Of a DNA stretch of 64,000 nucleotides, positions 8,876 through 17,713 are shown piece after piece. The stretch is from contig NZ_SACR01000001.1 in NCBI RefSeq assembly GCF_004016505.1, positions 186,001 through 250,000 of the forward strand, written 5' to 3'. The notes below the pieces were generated by a model. The model was not told the DNA's origin. It was given only the letters and a program-made list of their open reading frames with translations, and searched no databases. The position numbers and the translations under genes were made by a program. How positions within the stretch are numbered: position 1 is the first letter of the stretch; each line of letters begins with the position of its first letter. The stretch comes from Rubrivivax rivuli. Its GTDB lineage: Bacteria; Pseudomonadota; Gammaproteobacteria; Burkholderiales; Burkholderiaceae_C.

Positions 8876-10681
8876 ATGCAACACTGGACACGCCGACTGT
8901 TCGCGCTGGCAATGGTGTCGACGCTCGCCGCTTGCGGCGGCAGCGACGAGATCACGCTCGACCCGCCCCAGAACATCGTTCAGATCGCGCAGACCGACAG
9001 CCGCTTCACGGTGCTGGCCGAAGCCGTGGTCGCCGCCGATCTGGCCACCGCGCTCTCGGCGCCGGGCCCGCTGACGGTGTTTGCGCCCACCAACGAGGCC
9101 TTCAACGCCCTGCTCACCGAACTGGGCCTGACCAAGGCGCAGCTGCTGGCCAACAAGCCGCTGCTCACGGCGGTGCTGCAGTACCACGTGCTGGGCAGCC
9201 GCGTGCAGCGCGCCGACGTGCCGCTGGGCCGCGCCATCACGCCGCTGGCTGGCGGCATCTTCAAGGTGGACAACCGCAGCGGTGCGCTCGTCATCACCGA
9301 CGGCCGCAACCGCACCGCCACCATCACCAGCACCGACATCAGCGCCGCCAATGGCGTGATCCACGTCATCGACAAGGTGCTGCTGCCGGCCAACCGCAAC
9401 ATCGTCGAGACCGCCATCGCCTCGGCGCCCGAGTTCAGCATCCTGGTGGAAGCGGTGGTCGCGGCCAACCTGCAAGGCACGCTCTCGGGCACCGGCCCCT
9501 TCACGGTGTTCGCGCCCACCAATGCCGCCTTCGCCGCCCTGCTCACGGAACTGGGCACCAGCAAGGAAGCGCTGTTCGCCGACACCGCCCTGCTGACGAA
9601 GGTGCTGACCTACCACGTGGTGCCCGGCCGCGTGCTGCGCGCCGACGTGCCGGTGGGCCCGGCCGTCACCACCGTCAATGGCGAGACGCTCACCGTCAAC
9701 GCCTCGCTGGCCATCACAGACCGCCGCGCACGCACCGCAAACATCACGGCCACCGACGTGCTCACCAGCAACGGCGTCATCCACGTCATCGACAAGGTGA
9801 TCCTGCCGGCCGACATCACGCTGAGCACGCAGCGCAATATCGTCACGCAGGCGCAGGCACTGCCGCAATTCAGCATCCTGGTGGAAGCCGTGGTGGCGGC
9901 CAACCTGCAGGGCACGCTCGCGGGCACCGGCCCCTTCACGGTGTTCGCCCCCACCAATGCGGCCTTCCAGAGCCTGCTCACCGAGCTGGGCCTGACCAAG
10001 GCGCAGCTGCTGGCCGACGTGCCGCTGCTCACCGCCGTGCTGCAGTACCACGTGCTGGGCGGCCAGGTGCTGCGCGCCCAGGTGCCGGCGGGCCAGGCCA
10101 TCACGCCGCTGGCCGGTGGCATCTTCAAGGTGGATGCCGTGAACGGCGCGCTGGTGGTCAACGACGGCCGCAACCGCAAGGCCACCATCACCGCCACCGA
10201 CATGCGCACCAGCAACGGCGTCATCCACGCCATCGACAAGGTGCTGCTGCCGGCCAACCGCAACATCGTCGAGACCGCCATCGCCTCGGCGCCCGAGTTC
10301 AGCATCCTGGTGGAGGCCGTGGTCGCGGCCAACCTGCAGGGCACGCTCTCGGGCACGGGCCCCTTCACGGTGTTCGCGCCGACCAACGCGGCCTTTGCTT
10401 CGCTGCTCACCGAACTGGGGGTGACCAAGGAAGCGCTGCTGGCCAACACCGCGCTGCTGACCCAGGTGCTGACCTACCACGTGGTGCCCGGCCGCGTGCT
10501 GAAGGCCGGCGTGCCCGTCGGCCCCGCCATCACCACGGTGCAGGGCGGCACCTTCACGGTCAACAGTGCGCTGGCCATCACCGACGCGCGCGGCCGCCGC
10601 TCGAACATCACCGGCACCGACGTGCTCACGAGCAATGGCGTCATTCACGTCATCGACAAGGTCATCCTCCCGGCGCCGTGA
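8876..10681 (+). CDS. Lipoprotein with four fasciclin (FAS1) domains
   Basis: This 601-residue protein begins with a lipoprotein signal peptide (LAAC, Cys20). Four FAS1 domains begin near residues 34, 174, 320 and 462, each with the hallmark [11 protein letters not shown] block and a terminal [10 protein letters not shown](L/I)LP block. FAS1 domains mediate adhesion and matrix association; a role in the outer membrane or surface is inferred. Domains 2 and 4 are nearly identical, and 1 resembles 3, an A-B-A-B pattern with a period of 864 bp. The GAGGAA upstream supports the ATG at 8876 over an ATG 27 bp earlier. A single-domain FAS1 gene follows after 61 bp. Confidence 0.92.
   Translation: MQHWTRRLFALAMVSTLAACGGSDEITLDPPQNIVQIAQTDSRFTVLAEAVVAADLATALSAPGPLTVFAPTNEAFNALLTELGLTKAQLLANKPLLTAVLQYHVLGSRVQRADVPLGRAITPLAGGIFKVDNRSGALVITDGRNRTATITSTDISAANGVIHVIDKVLLPANRNIVETAIASAPEFSILVEAVVAANLQGTLSGTGPFTVFAPTNAAFAALLTELGTSKEALFADTALLTKVLTYHVVPGRVLRADVPVGPAVTTVNGETLTVNASLAITDRRARTANITATDVLTSNGVIHVIDKVILPADITLSTQRNIVTQAQALPQFSILVEAVVAANLQGTLAGTGPFTVFAPTNAAFQSLLTELGLTKAQLLADVPLLTAVLQYHVLGGQVLRAQVPAGQAITPLAGGIFKVDAVNGALVVNDGRNRKATITATDMRTSNGVIHAIDKVLLPANRNIVETAIASAPEFSILVEAVVAANLQGTLSGTGPFTVFAPTNAAFASLLTELGVTKEALLANTALLTQVLTYHVVPGRVLKAGVPVGPAITTVQGGTFTVNSALAITDARGRRSNITGTDVLTSNGVIHVIDKVILPAP
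9367..9450 (+). repeat. 84-bp exact repeat within the FAS1 gene, copy 1
   Basis: These 84 bases recur without a mismatch at 10231-10314, exactly 864 bp (288 codons) downstream. They span the junction between FAS1 domains 1 and 2. Similarity continues with scattered third-position changes on both sides. Confidence 0.85.
10231..10314 (+). repeat. 84-bp exact repeat within the FAS1 gene, copy 2
   Basis: This is the second copy of the 84-bp block, spanning the junction between FAS1 domains 3 and 4. The in-frame spacing means unequal exchange would add or remove a two-domain unit without disturbing the reading frame. Confidence 0.85.
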
Positions 10682-10742
10682 AGCGGGCCGCCGTTCTTTG
10701 CACCGTTCCTGTTCCTTGTTCAACCCTGAAAGAGAAGTCACC

Positions 10743-11195
10743 ATGAAGAAGATCCTCATCGCCGCCGCCCTGGCTGCCAGCACCCTGGCCGTGCAGGCCA
10801 AGGACATCGTCGACACGGCCGTGGCCGCCGGCAGCTTCAAGACCCTGGCCACCGCACTGCAGGCCGCCGGCCTGGTGGACACGCTCAAGGGCAAGGGCCC
10901 CTTCACCGTGTTCGCGCCCACCGACGAGGCTTTCGCCAAGATCCCCAAGGCCGACCTCGACGCGCTGCTGAAGGACAAGGCCAAGCTCACCGCCGTGCTG
11001 ACCTACCACGTCGTGCCGGGCAAGGTGATGGCCAAGGACGTCAAGGCCGGCATGGTCAAGACGGTGCAGGGCGGCTCGCTGACCATCGGCACGAAGGGCG
11101 GCGTGACGGTCGACAACGCCAAGGTCGTGAAGACCGACATCGTGGCCGACAACGGCGTCATCCACGTCATCGACACCGTGGTGCTGCCGAAGTAA
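10743..11195 (+). CDS. Secreted single-domain fasciclin (FAS1) protein
   Basis: A 150-residue protein with a short Sec signal ([19 protein letters not shown], cleaved before KDIVDTA) and one FAS1 domain. It shows [23 protein letters not shown] and [14 protein letters not shown], all diagnostic. Small secreted FAS1 proteins are common in proteobacteria and are often linked to biofilm matrix or symbiotic association. The role here is unproven. GAGAAG upstream serves as ribosome binding site. It lies 61 bp after the four-domain lipoprotein gene and is probably cotranscribed with it. Confidence 0.92.
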   Translation: MKKILIAAALAASTLAVQAKDIVDTAVAAGSFKTLATALQAAGLVDTLKGKGPFTVFAPTDEAFAKIPKADLDALLKDKAKLTAVLTYHVVPGKVMAKDVKAGMVKTVQGGSLTIGTKGGVTVDNAKVVKTDIVADNGVIHVIDTVVLPK

Positions 11196-11196
11196 T

Positions 11197-11253
11197 CACA
11201 CCCTTTCGGTGTGTGCCGGGCGCGGGGCCTTGCGGGGCCGCCGCGCCCTTTTT
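11197..11253 (+). terminator. Double-hairpin terminator after the FAS1 genes
   Basis: A small hairpin (CACACC/GGTGTG, loop CTTTC) directly follows the stop codon. A larger one follows (GGGCGCGG at 11218-11225 with CCGCGCCC at 11241-11248) and ends in TTTTT at 11249-11253. Confidence 0.8.
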
Positions 11254-11263
11254 CATGGGCGGG

Positions 11264-11896
11264 CTAGAAGGTGTAGCCCGCGCCCACCTCGCCCCCGGGC
11301 TGGGCCGGCAGCAGGCGCAGCAGCGGCTTGAGCGGGCTGTAGCGCAGCGCCACCTTGGCCACGGCCGCGAGCAGCCGCGCCTCGGCCTCGGCCGTGCCAG
11401 CGCCGGCCGACAGGCGCTGCAGGTGCTGCATCAAGGCCGCCCATTCGATGGCTTGCCAGCAAGCGCCGAAATCGGGGTCGACCGGCAGGCCGGCACGGCG
11501 CGCGCCTTCCCACCAGCGGATGGCGAGGTCGAGTTCGACGGCTTCGTCCTCGTGCACCCCCTCGGCGCGCAGCAGCAGCGCGATGTCATGCACCAGCGGC
11601 CCCAGGCCGGGGCCCTTCTGCAGCGGCACCACAGGCTGCGCCGCCTCGCTCATCAGCAGGGCCTGCGAGACACGCGCCCACCCGCCCAGTTCGGCCTCGG
11701 TCCACACGTGCCCGCGGGCATGCTGCTGGCACCACGCCGCGAAGGCCGCCAGCGCAGCCACACCCGCGCTGGGCGCCGAGCCCGCGTCATCGCCTGCGGC
11801 GACAGCCGTGGCCTGGAACTGCAGCAGCGCCTGCAAGGGCGCCCGCGCGGGGTCTGGTGCGTGCATGGGGACGGGGCCATTCGCGCCGGGGCGCAT
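11264..11896 (-). CDS. Degenerate AmgK-like phosphotransferase lacking its catalytic loop
   Basis: This 210-residue protein resembles the C-terminal half of the N-acetylmuramate/N-acetylglucosamine kinase AmgK. It has a helical segment with RWWEGARRAGLPVDPDFG followed by a WQAIEW..LMQHL stretch, then a late RYSPLKPLLRLL. In AmgK these follow a brace containing HxDxxxxN and DFQDA. Here the text runs from AAQPVV straight to LGPLVHDIALLLR, so the catalytic Asp and metal ligand are absent. The N-terminal ATP-binding lobe is also missing or unrecognisable. The position divergent from lptD is where amgK sits in related genomes, as I recall them. It could be a decayed gene or a repurposed pseudokinase. 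The start is uncertain: ATG 11896 or ATG 11866. Confidence 0.55.
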   Translation of the reverse strand: MRPGANGPVPMHAPDPARAPLQALLQFQATAVAAGDDAGSAPSAGVAALAAFAAWCQQHARGHVWTEAELGGWARVSQALLMSEAAQPVVPLQKGPGLGPLVHDIALLLRAEGVHEDEAVELDLAIRWWEGARRAGLPVDPDFGACWQAIEWAALMQHLQRLSAGAGTAEAEARLLAAVAKVALRYSPLKPLLRLLPAQPGGEVGAGYTF

Positions 11897-11997
11897 GGAG
11901 GGGTGGGTGGCGAGAGGCCTGCAAACCCCTCATGGATAATGAATTCTAAGAACCGGCCGCGTCTGGCACGGCCCCACCCGCCCCCCTCTTGCACCCG

Positions 11998-14385
11998 ATG
12001 CGTTACACCCCGCTGGCCCTGGCGGCGGGCCTCCTGGCCGGCGCCGGTGCAGCCCGTGGGCAGGCGCCCCCTGCGCCCCTGCCGCCGCCCGCCGCCAGCG
12101 CCGCGGCCTCGGCCGCATCGGCCCCAGGCGGCGGCTCGGCCTTGAAGCTGGAGGCCAGCCGCCTGCTGCAGCCCCTGCCGCGCGGCGAGGCCGCCAAACG
12201 CCTGCCCATCGTGCTGCAGGCCGACCGCATCACCAGCCAGCCCGACCTGGAGACGGTGGCCGAAGGCCGGGTCGAGTTCCGCCGCGGCGGCACCGTGATC
12301 AAGGCCGATCGCCTGGCCTACGACACCGCGCAAGACCAGGCCGCGGCCCAGGGGCAGGTGCGCATCAGCCGCGCCGGCGCCATCTACACCGGCCCCGAGT
12401 TGGTGCTGCGTGTGCAACGGTTCGAGGGCTACTTCCTCACACCCGCGTTCGAGTTCACGCAGCTGGGCGCCGGCGGCCGCGCCGAGCGCATCGATTTCCG
12501 GGACAGCGCACGTTCGCGCGCCACCAGGGCCGAGTACACGAGCTGCCCGCGCGACACGCCCGAAGAACCCGCCTGGGTGCTGCGCACCGACCGCGTGAGC
12601 CTCGACCTCGACAAGAACGAAGGCGTGGCCGAAGGCGCCGTGCTGCGCTTCCTGGGCGTGCCCATCCTGGCGCTGCCGGCGCTGAGTTTTCCGCTGTCTG
12701 ACGCACGCAAGTCGGGCTGGCTGCCGCCCTCGATCAACACCGACAACCGCAGCGGTGTCGAGCTTTCGGTGCCCTGGTACTGGAACATCGCGCCGCAGCG
12801 CGACGCCACGCTCACGCCGCGGCTCATCACACGCCGTGGCCTGGGCCTGGACACCGAGTTCCGCTACCTGGAGCCGCGCGACGAAGGCACGGTGAACTTC
12901 GACTGGCTGCCGCACGACCGCCTGACGGGCCGCTCGCGCCAGGCGCTGCAATGGCAGCACCAGGGCGCCACGGGCAGCGGGCTGCGCTACAGCGCGGACC
13001 TGGTGCGCGTGTCCGACGACGAGTGGTGGAAGGATTTTCCGAACGCCGGCCGCAGCCTGACGGCGCGCCTGCTGCCGGGCCGCGTGGCCCTGGAGCAGCC
13101 GCTGCAGTCTGGAGAGGTGCAGGGGCTGGCCTACCTGCGCGCCCTGCGCTGGCAGGTGCTGCAGGGCTCGGACGCCGCGGTGGTGTCGCCCTACGAGCGC
13201 ACGCCGCAAGTGGGTGTGCGCCTGGGCTGGCGGCGCGACGGCTGGGACGTGGCGGTGGAAAGCGAATACAACCGCTTCACCCTGCCCACAGGCACCGAGA
13301 GCCGCGCCGGGCGCCAAGGCGGTGAACGGGTGCACCTGCTCGGCCACGTGAGCCACGCGCTGCGCGAACCCGGCTGGTGGCTGGTGCCGCGCCTGAGCGT
13401 CAACGCCGCTGCCTACCGCAACGACCTGCACAAGACCGGCCGCGTGATCCCCACGCTCAGCGTCGACACCGGCTTCGAGCTCGAGCGCCGCACCACGGCT
13501 TTCGGCCGGGCCCTGCTGCAGACGCTGGAACCGCGGCTGCTCTACGTGCGCACGCCCTACCGCGCACAGAGCCAGCTGCCCAGCTACGACGCGGCGGCCA
13601 AGGACTTCAACTTCGTCTCCATCTACACAGACAACCAGTTCTCCGGCGTGGACCGCGTCAACGACGCCAACGCGCTGACCGCCGGCGTCACCACGCGCTT
13701 CGTCGACGCCGTCACCGGCGCCGAGGCGCTGCGCCTGGGGCTGGTGCAGCGCTACCTGTTCCGCACGCAGCGTGTCACGCCGCAGGCCGACGGCTCGCCC
13801 GACGGCGCGCCGCTGGAGCAGAAGTTCAGCGACGCGCTGCTGCTCGGCAGCACCAGCGTGCTGCCCGGCTGGACGCTGGACGGCGCGGTGCAGTACAGCA
13901 CCGACATCCAGCGCTCGGTGCGCTCCATCATCGGCGTGCGCTACTCGCCGGGGCCCTTCCGCACCATCGGCACCACCTACCGCCTGGCGCGCGGCCTGTC
14001 CGAGCAGATGGAACTGGGCTGGCAATGGCCGGTCTATGGCGGCAGCAAGGCGAAAGAAGGCGGCAAGGCGTGCAGCGGCACCTGGTATTCGGTGGGGCGT
14101 GTGAACTACAGCCTGAAGGACAGCCGCATCACCGATTCGGTGCTGGGGCTGGAGTACGACGCGGGCTGCTGGATCGGCCGCTTCGTCGCCGAGCGCCTGT
14201 CCACCGGCCGCAGCGAAGCCACCACGCGGCTGATGCTGCAGCTGGAGCTGGTGGGCCTGTCGCGCATCGGGTCGAACCCGCTGAGGGTCTTGAAGGACAA
14301 TATCCCCGGTTACCGCCTGCTGCGCGACGAGCGCAGCGCGGCCTCATCCGCCGACGAACGGCCCACCGCTCCTGTCCATGACTGA
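11998..14385 (+). CDS. lptD: LPS assembly outer-membrane protein LptD
   Basis: This 795-residue precursor has an Ala-rich signal peptide, a periplasmic OstA/LptA-like N-terminal domain (LQADRITSQPDLETVAEG, about 75-190) and a C-terminal 26-strand beta barrel. Together with the lipoprotein LptE, encoded at 54997, it inserts LPS into the outer leaflet. Cysteines are C183, C692 and C724, the last in YDAGCWIG at the site of the C-terminal cysteine pair of E. coli LptD. I start at ATG 11998; a TTG 9 bp upstream is possible. The stop overlaps the surA start by 8 bp, so the genes are cotranscribed. The upstream neighbour is divergent. Confidence 0.95.
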   Translation: MRYTPLALAAGLLAGAGAARGQAPPAPLPPPAASAAASAASAPGGGSALKLEASRLLQPLPRGEAAKRLPIVLQADRITSQPDLETVAEGRVEFRRGGTVIKADRLAYDTAQDQAAAQGQVRISRAGAIYTGPELVLRVQRFEGYFLTPAFEFTQLGAGGRAERIDFRDSARSRATRAEYTSCPRDTPEEPAWVLRTDRVSLDLDKNEGVAEGAVLRFLGVPILALPALSFPLSDARKSGWLPPSINTDNRSGVELSVPWYWNIAPQRDATLTPRLITRRGLGLDTEFRYLEPRDEGTVNFDWLPHDRLTGRSRQALQWQHQGATGSGLRYSADLVRVSDDEWWKDFPNAGRSLTARLLPGRVALEQPLQSGEVQGLAYLRALRWQVLQGSDAAVVSPYERTPQVGVRLGWRRDGWDVAVESEYNRFTLPTGTESRAGRQGGERVHLLGHVSHALREPGWWLVPRLSVNAAAYRNDLHKTGRVIPTLSVDTGFELERRTTAFGRALLQTLEPRLLYVRTPYRAQSQLPSYDAAAKDFNFVSIYTDNQFSGVDRVNDANALTAGVTTRFVDAVTGAEALRLGLVQRYLFRTQRVTPQADGSPDGAPLEQKFSDALLLGSTSVLPGWTLDGAVQYSTDIQRSVRSIIGVRYSPGPFRTIGTTYRLARGLSEQMELGWQWPVYGGSKAKEGGKACSGTWYSVGRVNYSLKDSRITDSVLGLEYDAGCWIGRFVAERLSTGRSEATTRLMLQLELVGLSRIGSNPLRVLKDNIPGYRLLRDERSAASSADERPTAPVHD

Positions 14386-15724
14386 ACCCCTTTTCTGCCT
14401 GCGCCCTGCCGCGCAGGCCTTGCGCATCGGCTTCGGCGTTGGCCTTGCAGCGCTGTGCCTCGGCCTGGGCCCCTGGGCCGAGGCCCACGCCCAAGCCCGC
14501 ACCCGCAGCGGCGACTACATCGCCGTGGTCGTGAACCAAGAGCTGGTGACAGCCGGTGAAGTCGACCGCCGCATGGAGCGCGCCCAGGCCGAGGCCGCGC
14601 GCGGCGTGCGCCTGCCCCCCGAACCCGAACTGCGCCGCATGATGCTGGACGCGCTGATCGACGAACGCGTGATGATCAGCAACGCCCGCGAGAGCGGCAT
14701 GCGGGTCGACGACGGCGAGGTCGACCGCGCCATCCAGAGCATCGCGGCGCAGAACCAGATCACGCTGCCGGTGCTGCGCCAGCGCCTGGCCGCCGAAGGC
14801 ACCGATTTCTTCCGCTTCCGCGCCAACATCCGCGAGCAGATCATGATCGAGCGCCTGCGTGAGCGCGAGGTCTACCAGCGCATCAAGATCGCCGACGAGG
14901 AGGTCGACAAATACATCGAAGAGCAGCGCGCCGCGGCCAACGCCGACGCCGAGACCAACCTGGCGCAGATCCTGGTCACCGTGCCCGAAGACGCCGATGC
15001 CGCCACCGTGGCCGCACGCCGTGCCGTGGCCGAGCTGGCGCTGGCCCGCGTGAAGGGCGGCGAGGCCTTCGAGACCGTGGCCCGCGAGGTGAGCGAAGAC
15101 GCCAACCGCGCACAGGGCGGTGTCATCGGTGCCCGGCCCGCTTCGCGCCTGCCCGATGCCTTCGTCGAAGCCACCAAGGCGCTCAAGCCCGGCGAGGTGA
15201 CGGCGCAGCCGCTGCGCACCGGCGCCGGCTTCCACCTGCTGAAGGTGGTGTCGCGCAAGGAGGTGGTGCTGGGCCAGGTGCAGCAGACCCGCTCGCGCCA
15301 CGTGCTGCTGCGCACCTCGCCGCAGCTCACGGCCGAGGTGGCCGCACGCCGCCTGGCAGAGTACCGCCGCCAGATCGAGGCCGGCACCAAGACCTTCGAC
15401 GCCATCGCCCGCGAGTTCAGCGAAGACGGCTCGGCCGCCGGCGGTGGCGACCTCGGCTGGTCGTCGCCCGGCACCATGGTGCCGGAGTTCGAGCAGGCGA
15501 TGAACGCGCTGCCGATCAATGGTTTGTCGGAGCCCGTGGTCTCGCGCTTCGGCGTGCACCTGATCCAGGTGCTCGAGCGCCGCGAGCAGGCGGTGGAGCT
15601 GAAGCAGCTGCGCGAGCAGGCGCGCAACGTGCTGCGCGAGCAGCGCTTCGACCAGGCCTATGCCGAGTGGACGAAAGAGCTGCGCTCGCGCGCCTACGTC
15701 GAGTACCGCGAGCCGCCGCAGTGA
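14378..15724 (+). CDS. surA: Periplasmic chaperone and peptidyl-prolyl isomerase SurA
   Basis: A 448-residue precursor. A signal peptide (about 1-39) is followed by the SurA N-terminal chaperone domain (NQELVTAGEVDRRM onward, about 48-175). Two parvulin-type PPIase domains (about 190-285 and 296-398) and a C-terminal chaperone strand complete it. SurA escorts unfolded outer-membrane proteins, LptD among them, to the BAM complex. It overlaps the end of lptD by 8 bp, so translation is likely coupled. In E. coli surA is followed by pdxA and rsmA; here pdxA is missing and rsmA comes directly after 48 bp. Confidence 0.95.
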   Translation: MTEPLFCLRPAAQALRIGFGVGLAALCLGLGPWAEAHAQARTRSGDYIAVVVNQELVTAGEVDRRMERAQAEAARGVRLPPEPELRRMMLDALIDERVMISNARESGMRVDDGEVDRAIQSIAAQNQITLPVLRQRLAAEGTDFFRFRANIREQIMIERLREREVYQRIKIADEEVDKYIEEQRAAANADAETNLAQILVTVPEDADAATVAARRAVAELALARVKGGEAFETVAREVSEDANRAQGGVIGARPASRLPDAFVEATKALKPGEVTAQPLRTGAGFHLLKVVSRKEVVLGQVQQTRSRHVLLRTSPQLTAEVAARRLAEYRRQIEAGTKTFDAIAREFSEDGSAAGGGDLGWSSPGTMVPEFEQAMNALPINGLSEPVVSRFGVHLIQVLERREQAVELKQLREQARNVLREQRFDQAYAEWTKELRSRAYVEYREPPQ

Positions 15725-15772
15725 GCCGGCCTTCCCGGCTGGGCCCGCTGACGTGAACCCCGGTTCGGCGCG

Positions 15773-16543
15773 ATGAAACACGTCGCCCGCAAGCGCTTCG
15801 GCCAGCACTTCCTGACCGACGACGCCGTCATCGACGACATCGTGCGCTGCATCAACCCGCTGCCGGGGCAGGCGCTGGTGGAGATCGGCCCTGGCCTGGG
15901 CGCGATGACCTTTCCGCTGCTGCAGCGCTGCCAGGCGCTGACCGTCATCGAGCTCGACCGCGACCTCGCCGCCCGGCTGCGCAAGCAGGCCGGCCTGAAC
16001 GTCATCGAGGCCGACGTGCTGAACGTCGACTTCGCCGCGCTGGCCGATGCCGCAGGCCAGCCGCTGCGGGTGGTGGGCAACCTGCCTTACAACATCAGCA
16101 CGCCCATCCTCTTCCACCTGCTGGGCGTCTTCGGCCGCGTGCAGGACCAGCACTTCATGCTGCAGAAAGAGGTGGTCGACCGCATGGCGGCCGCGCCCGG
16201 CAACAAGGACTACGGCCGCCTGAGCGTGATGCTGCAGTGGCGCTACCGCATCGAGAACGTACTCGACGTGCCGCCCGAGGCCTTCGACCCGCCACCGCGC
16301 GTGGATTCGGCCATCGTGCGCATGGAGCCGCTGCCCGCCGACGATGGCGTGGACGGCGCGCGCCTGGGCGAACTGGTGGCCGTGGCCTTCTCGCAGCGCC
16401 GCAAGATCCTGCGCGGCACGCTGGGCCGCTGGATCGCCCAGCAGGGCCTGGAGGTCGATTTCGATCTGCAACGCCGCGCCGAAGAGGTGCCGGTGGCCGA
16501 GTACCTGGCACTGGCGCGAACAGCGAAAACCGCCCAGGCATGA
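15773..16543 (+). CDS. rsmA: 16S rRNA dimethyladenosine transferase RsmA (KsgA)
   Basis: This 256-residue protein dimethylates A1518 and A1519 of 16S rRNA during 30S maturation. The SAM-binding motif [10 protein letters not shown] (37-46) and the catalytic NLPYNIS (103-109) are intact, as is the C-terminal helical domain ([18 protein letters not shown]). Length equals the family norm. It is the last gene of the lptD-surA-rsmA unit and is followed by a terminator. Confidence 0.96.
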   Translation: MKHVARKRFGQHFLTDDAVIDDIVRCINPLPGQALVEIGPGLGAMTFPLLQRCQALTVIELDRDLAARLRKQAGLNVIEADVLNVDFAALADAAGQPLRVVGNLPYNISTPILFHLLGVFGRVQDQHFMLQKEVVDRMAAAPGNKDYGRLSVMLQWRYRIENVLDVPPEAFDPPPRVDSAIVRMEPLPADDGVDGARLGELVAVAFSQRRKILRGTLGRWIAQQGLEVDFDLQRRAEEVPVAEYLALARTAKTAQA

Positions 16544-16547
16544 AAAT

Positions 16548-16573
16548 GGGCTCCCGAAGGAGCCCTTGATGTT
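16548..16573 (+). terminator. Terminator after rsmA
   Basis: A 7-bp stem GGGCTCC/GGAGCCC with a stable CGAA tetraloop begins 5 bp after the rsmA stop. The trailing sequence TTGATGTTTG is only moderately T-rich. Confidence 0.65.
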
Positions 16574-16743
16574 TGAGAACGCAAGACCTGGGGTCAGGCC
16601 GCGCTCAACCATGCAGCGGTATCGAACGCGCTGCTCATCATCGGCATGTTCATGCCGAAGTTCGGGTTGGTGCCGTTCTTGGGCACAACCTTGACTGCCG
16701 GTTTGACAGTCGCCGCCGTAGCGGTTGTCGGGGCCACCTCAGC

Positions 16744-16780
16744 AGCCCGCTCCCATGACCCGTTTTCCTGGGAGCGGGCT
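16744..16780 (-). terminator. Long hairpin overlapping the barstar stop codon
   Basis: A perfect 12-bp inverted repeat (AGCCCGCTCCCA at 16744-16755, TGGGAGCGGGCT at 16769-16780) encloses a 13-nt loop. The barstar stop codon (TAG at 16781-16779 on the minus strand) falls on its edge. On the minus strand it would end the RNase-barstar mRNA, although no clear U tract follows. The roughly 170 bp between this hairpin and the rsmA terminator hold no gene I can support. Confidence 0.55.
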
Positions 16781-17174
16781 ACTGAAAAGAATAGAAACAC
16801 CTGAAGGGTATTCGTCGTTCGCCCCAGAACTCGGCGGCGTCGCGGAACACCTCCAGCAGCTGCTCACGCGCTTCGCGGTCGAAACGCGGGTTGTCGGGCA
16901 ACTGCTCCAGCACGACCACGAAGCCCGGCTGCTGGCCGGCCTTGTGCACGAGGTCGGTCATGCAGTCGTACAGGGCGTCGAGGTTCTTGCCGAAGTGCGC
17001 CGGAAAGGTGAAAGCCTCGGCAATGCCTTCCAGCACTTCCTGCTTGGACTGCGCCGCCGACAGGTTGGCGTAGAGGAAATGCTGGCCGGCCGTGTCGGCC
17101 GCCTTCATCAGATCGTCGACACGGTAGGCCCGGATGGCCTGCACGATGTTCGAGCGGATGGTCTGCAACTCCAT
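16779..17174 (-). CDS. Barstar-family ribonuclease inhibitor
   Basis: A 131-residue cytoplasmic protein of the barstar family. The diagnostic FGKNLDALYDCMTD segment carries D66 and D70, equivalent to barstar residues D35 and D39 that plug the RNase active site. I chose ATG 17174 because AAGGAGG lies at ideal spacing; an upstream in-frame start would run into the ribonuclease gene. It sits 56 bp downstream of a secreted RNase gene on the same strand. The expected role is to protect the producing cell from enzyme not yet exported. Confidence 0.9.
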   Translation of the reverse strand: MELQTIRSNIVQAIRAYRVDDLMKAADTAGQHFLYANLSAAQSKQEVLEGIAEAFTFPAHFGKNLDALYDCMTDLVHKAGQQPGFVVVLEQLPDNPRFDREAREQLLEVFRDAAEFWGERRIPFRCFYSFQ

Positions 17175-17230
17175 GGTCGCGATCCTCCTTGGCAAGGGCG
17201 AAAAGGTTTCAGAACTGGCGACACCGGCGT

Positions 17231-17689
17231 TCATGGGGCGATGCGTTGGAAACTCGCGTAGTGATCGCTGGTGTAGTAGCAGGTGTCGGGCTTCGTCGGC
17301 GGTGTGCCGCCGCAGACGATGCGGCGGGCACCCCGGTGACGCAGCCCCGGTGTTTTGACGGTGTACTCTCGGTAGTAGCCCCGGGGGTTCAAGGGCAGCA
17401 GGCGTTCGCGGTTGCCGAACACCGTGCCGTCTTTCGAGTAGGGGAACGGGCCGCCCGCAAGGATGAGTTTGTGGGTGGCTTGCGCCTCTGGCGGCAGGGT
17501 GACCAAGGCCACCGGTGGCACCCGAGAGGGGTTCTCAGGGGTGCGGGCGATGGCATTCGGCACCAGCCCACCGGACGCCAAGCCAGCGGCCACCACAACG
17601 GCAGCCCCCCACTTGTGCAACGCTCGCCGCAGCCCACTGCTCGACGAGGCCAGACCGGTCCGAAACACGGGTTTACCCTGAAAAATCAA
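17231..17689 (-). CDS. Secreted guanyl-specific ribonuclease (RNase Sa/barnase family)
   Basis: This protein of about 152 residues has a cationic N-terminus, a hydrophobic signal segment (about 28-48) and a microbial RNase N1/T1-like domain. The segment LPPEAQ..L, then GPFPYSKDGTVFGNRE, YYREYTV, R119 in a PGLRHRG motif, and DHYASF closely follow Streptomyces RNase Sa. E108, R119 and H143 match its catalytic Glu54, Arg65 and His85. Cysteines 126 and 137 may form a disulfide absent from RNase Sa. The start is uncertain: TTG 17689 or a GTG seven codons later. It is followed by barstar, forming a toxin/nuclease-inhibitor pair. Confidence 0.88.
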   Translation of the reverse strand: MIFQGKPVFRTGLASSSSGLRRALHKWGAAVVVAAGLASGGLVPNAIARTPENPSRVPPVALVTLPPEAQATHKLILAGGPFPYSKDGTVFGNRERLLPLNPRGYYREYTVKTPGLRHRGARRIVCGGTPPTKPDTCYYTSDHYASFQRIAP

Positions 17690-17713
17690 ACCAGAATGTT
17701 AGCGGAACCCCCC

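Noticed and set aside
16594..16800. Minus-strand open frame of 68 codons (ends MMSSAFDTAAWLSAA) between the rsmA and barstar terminators
   Set aside because: It overlaps the end of barstar and the 12-bp hairpin, has no ribosome binding site and matches no family I know. Kept out, though a shorter real peptide cannot be excluded.
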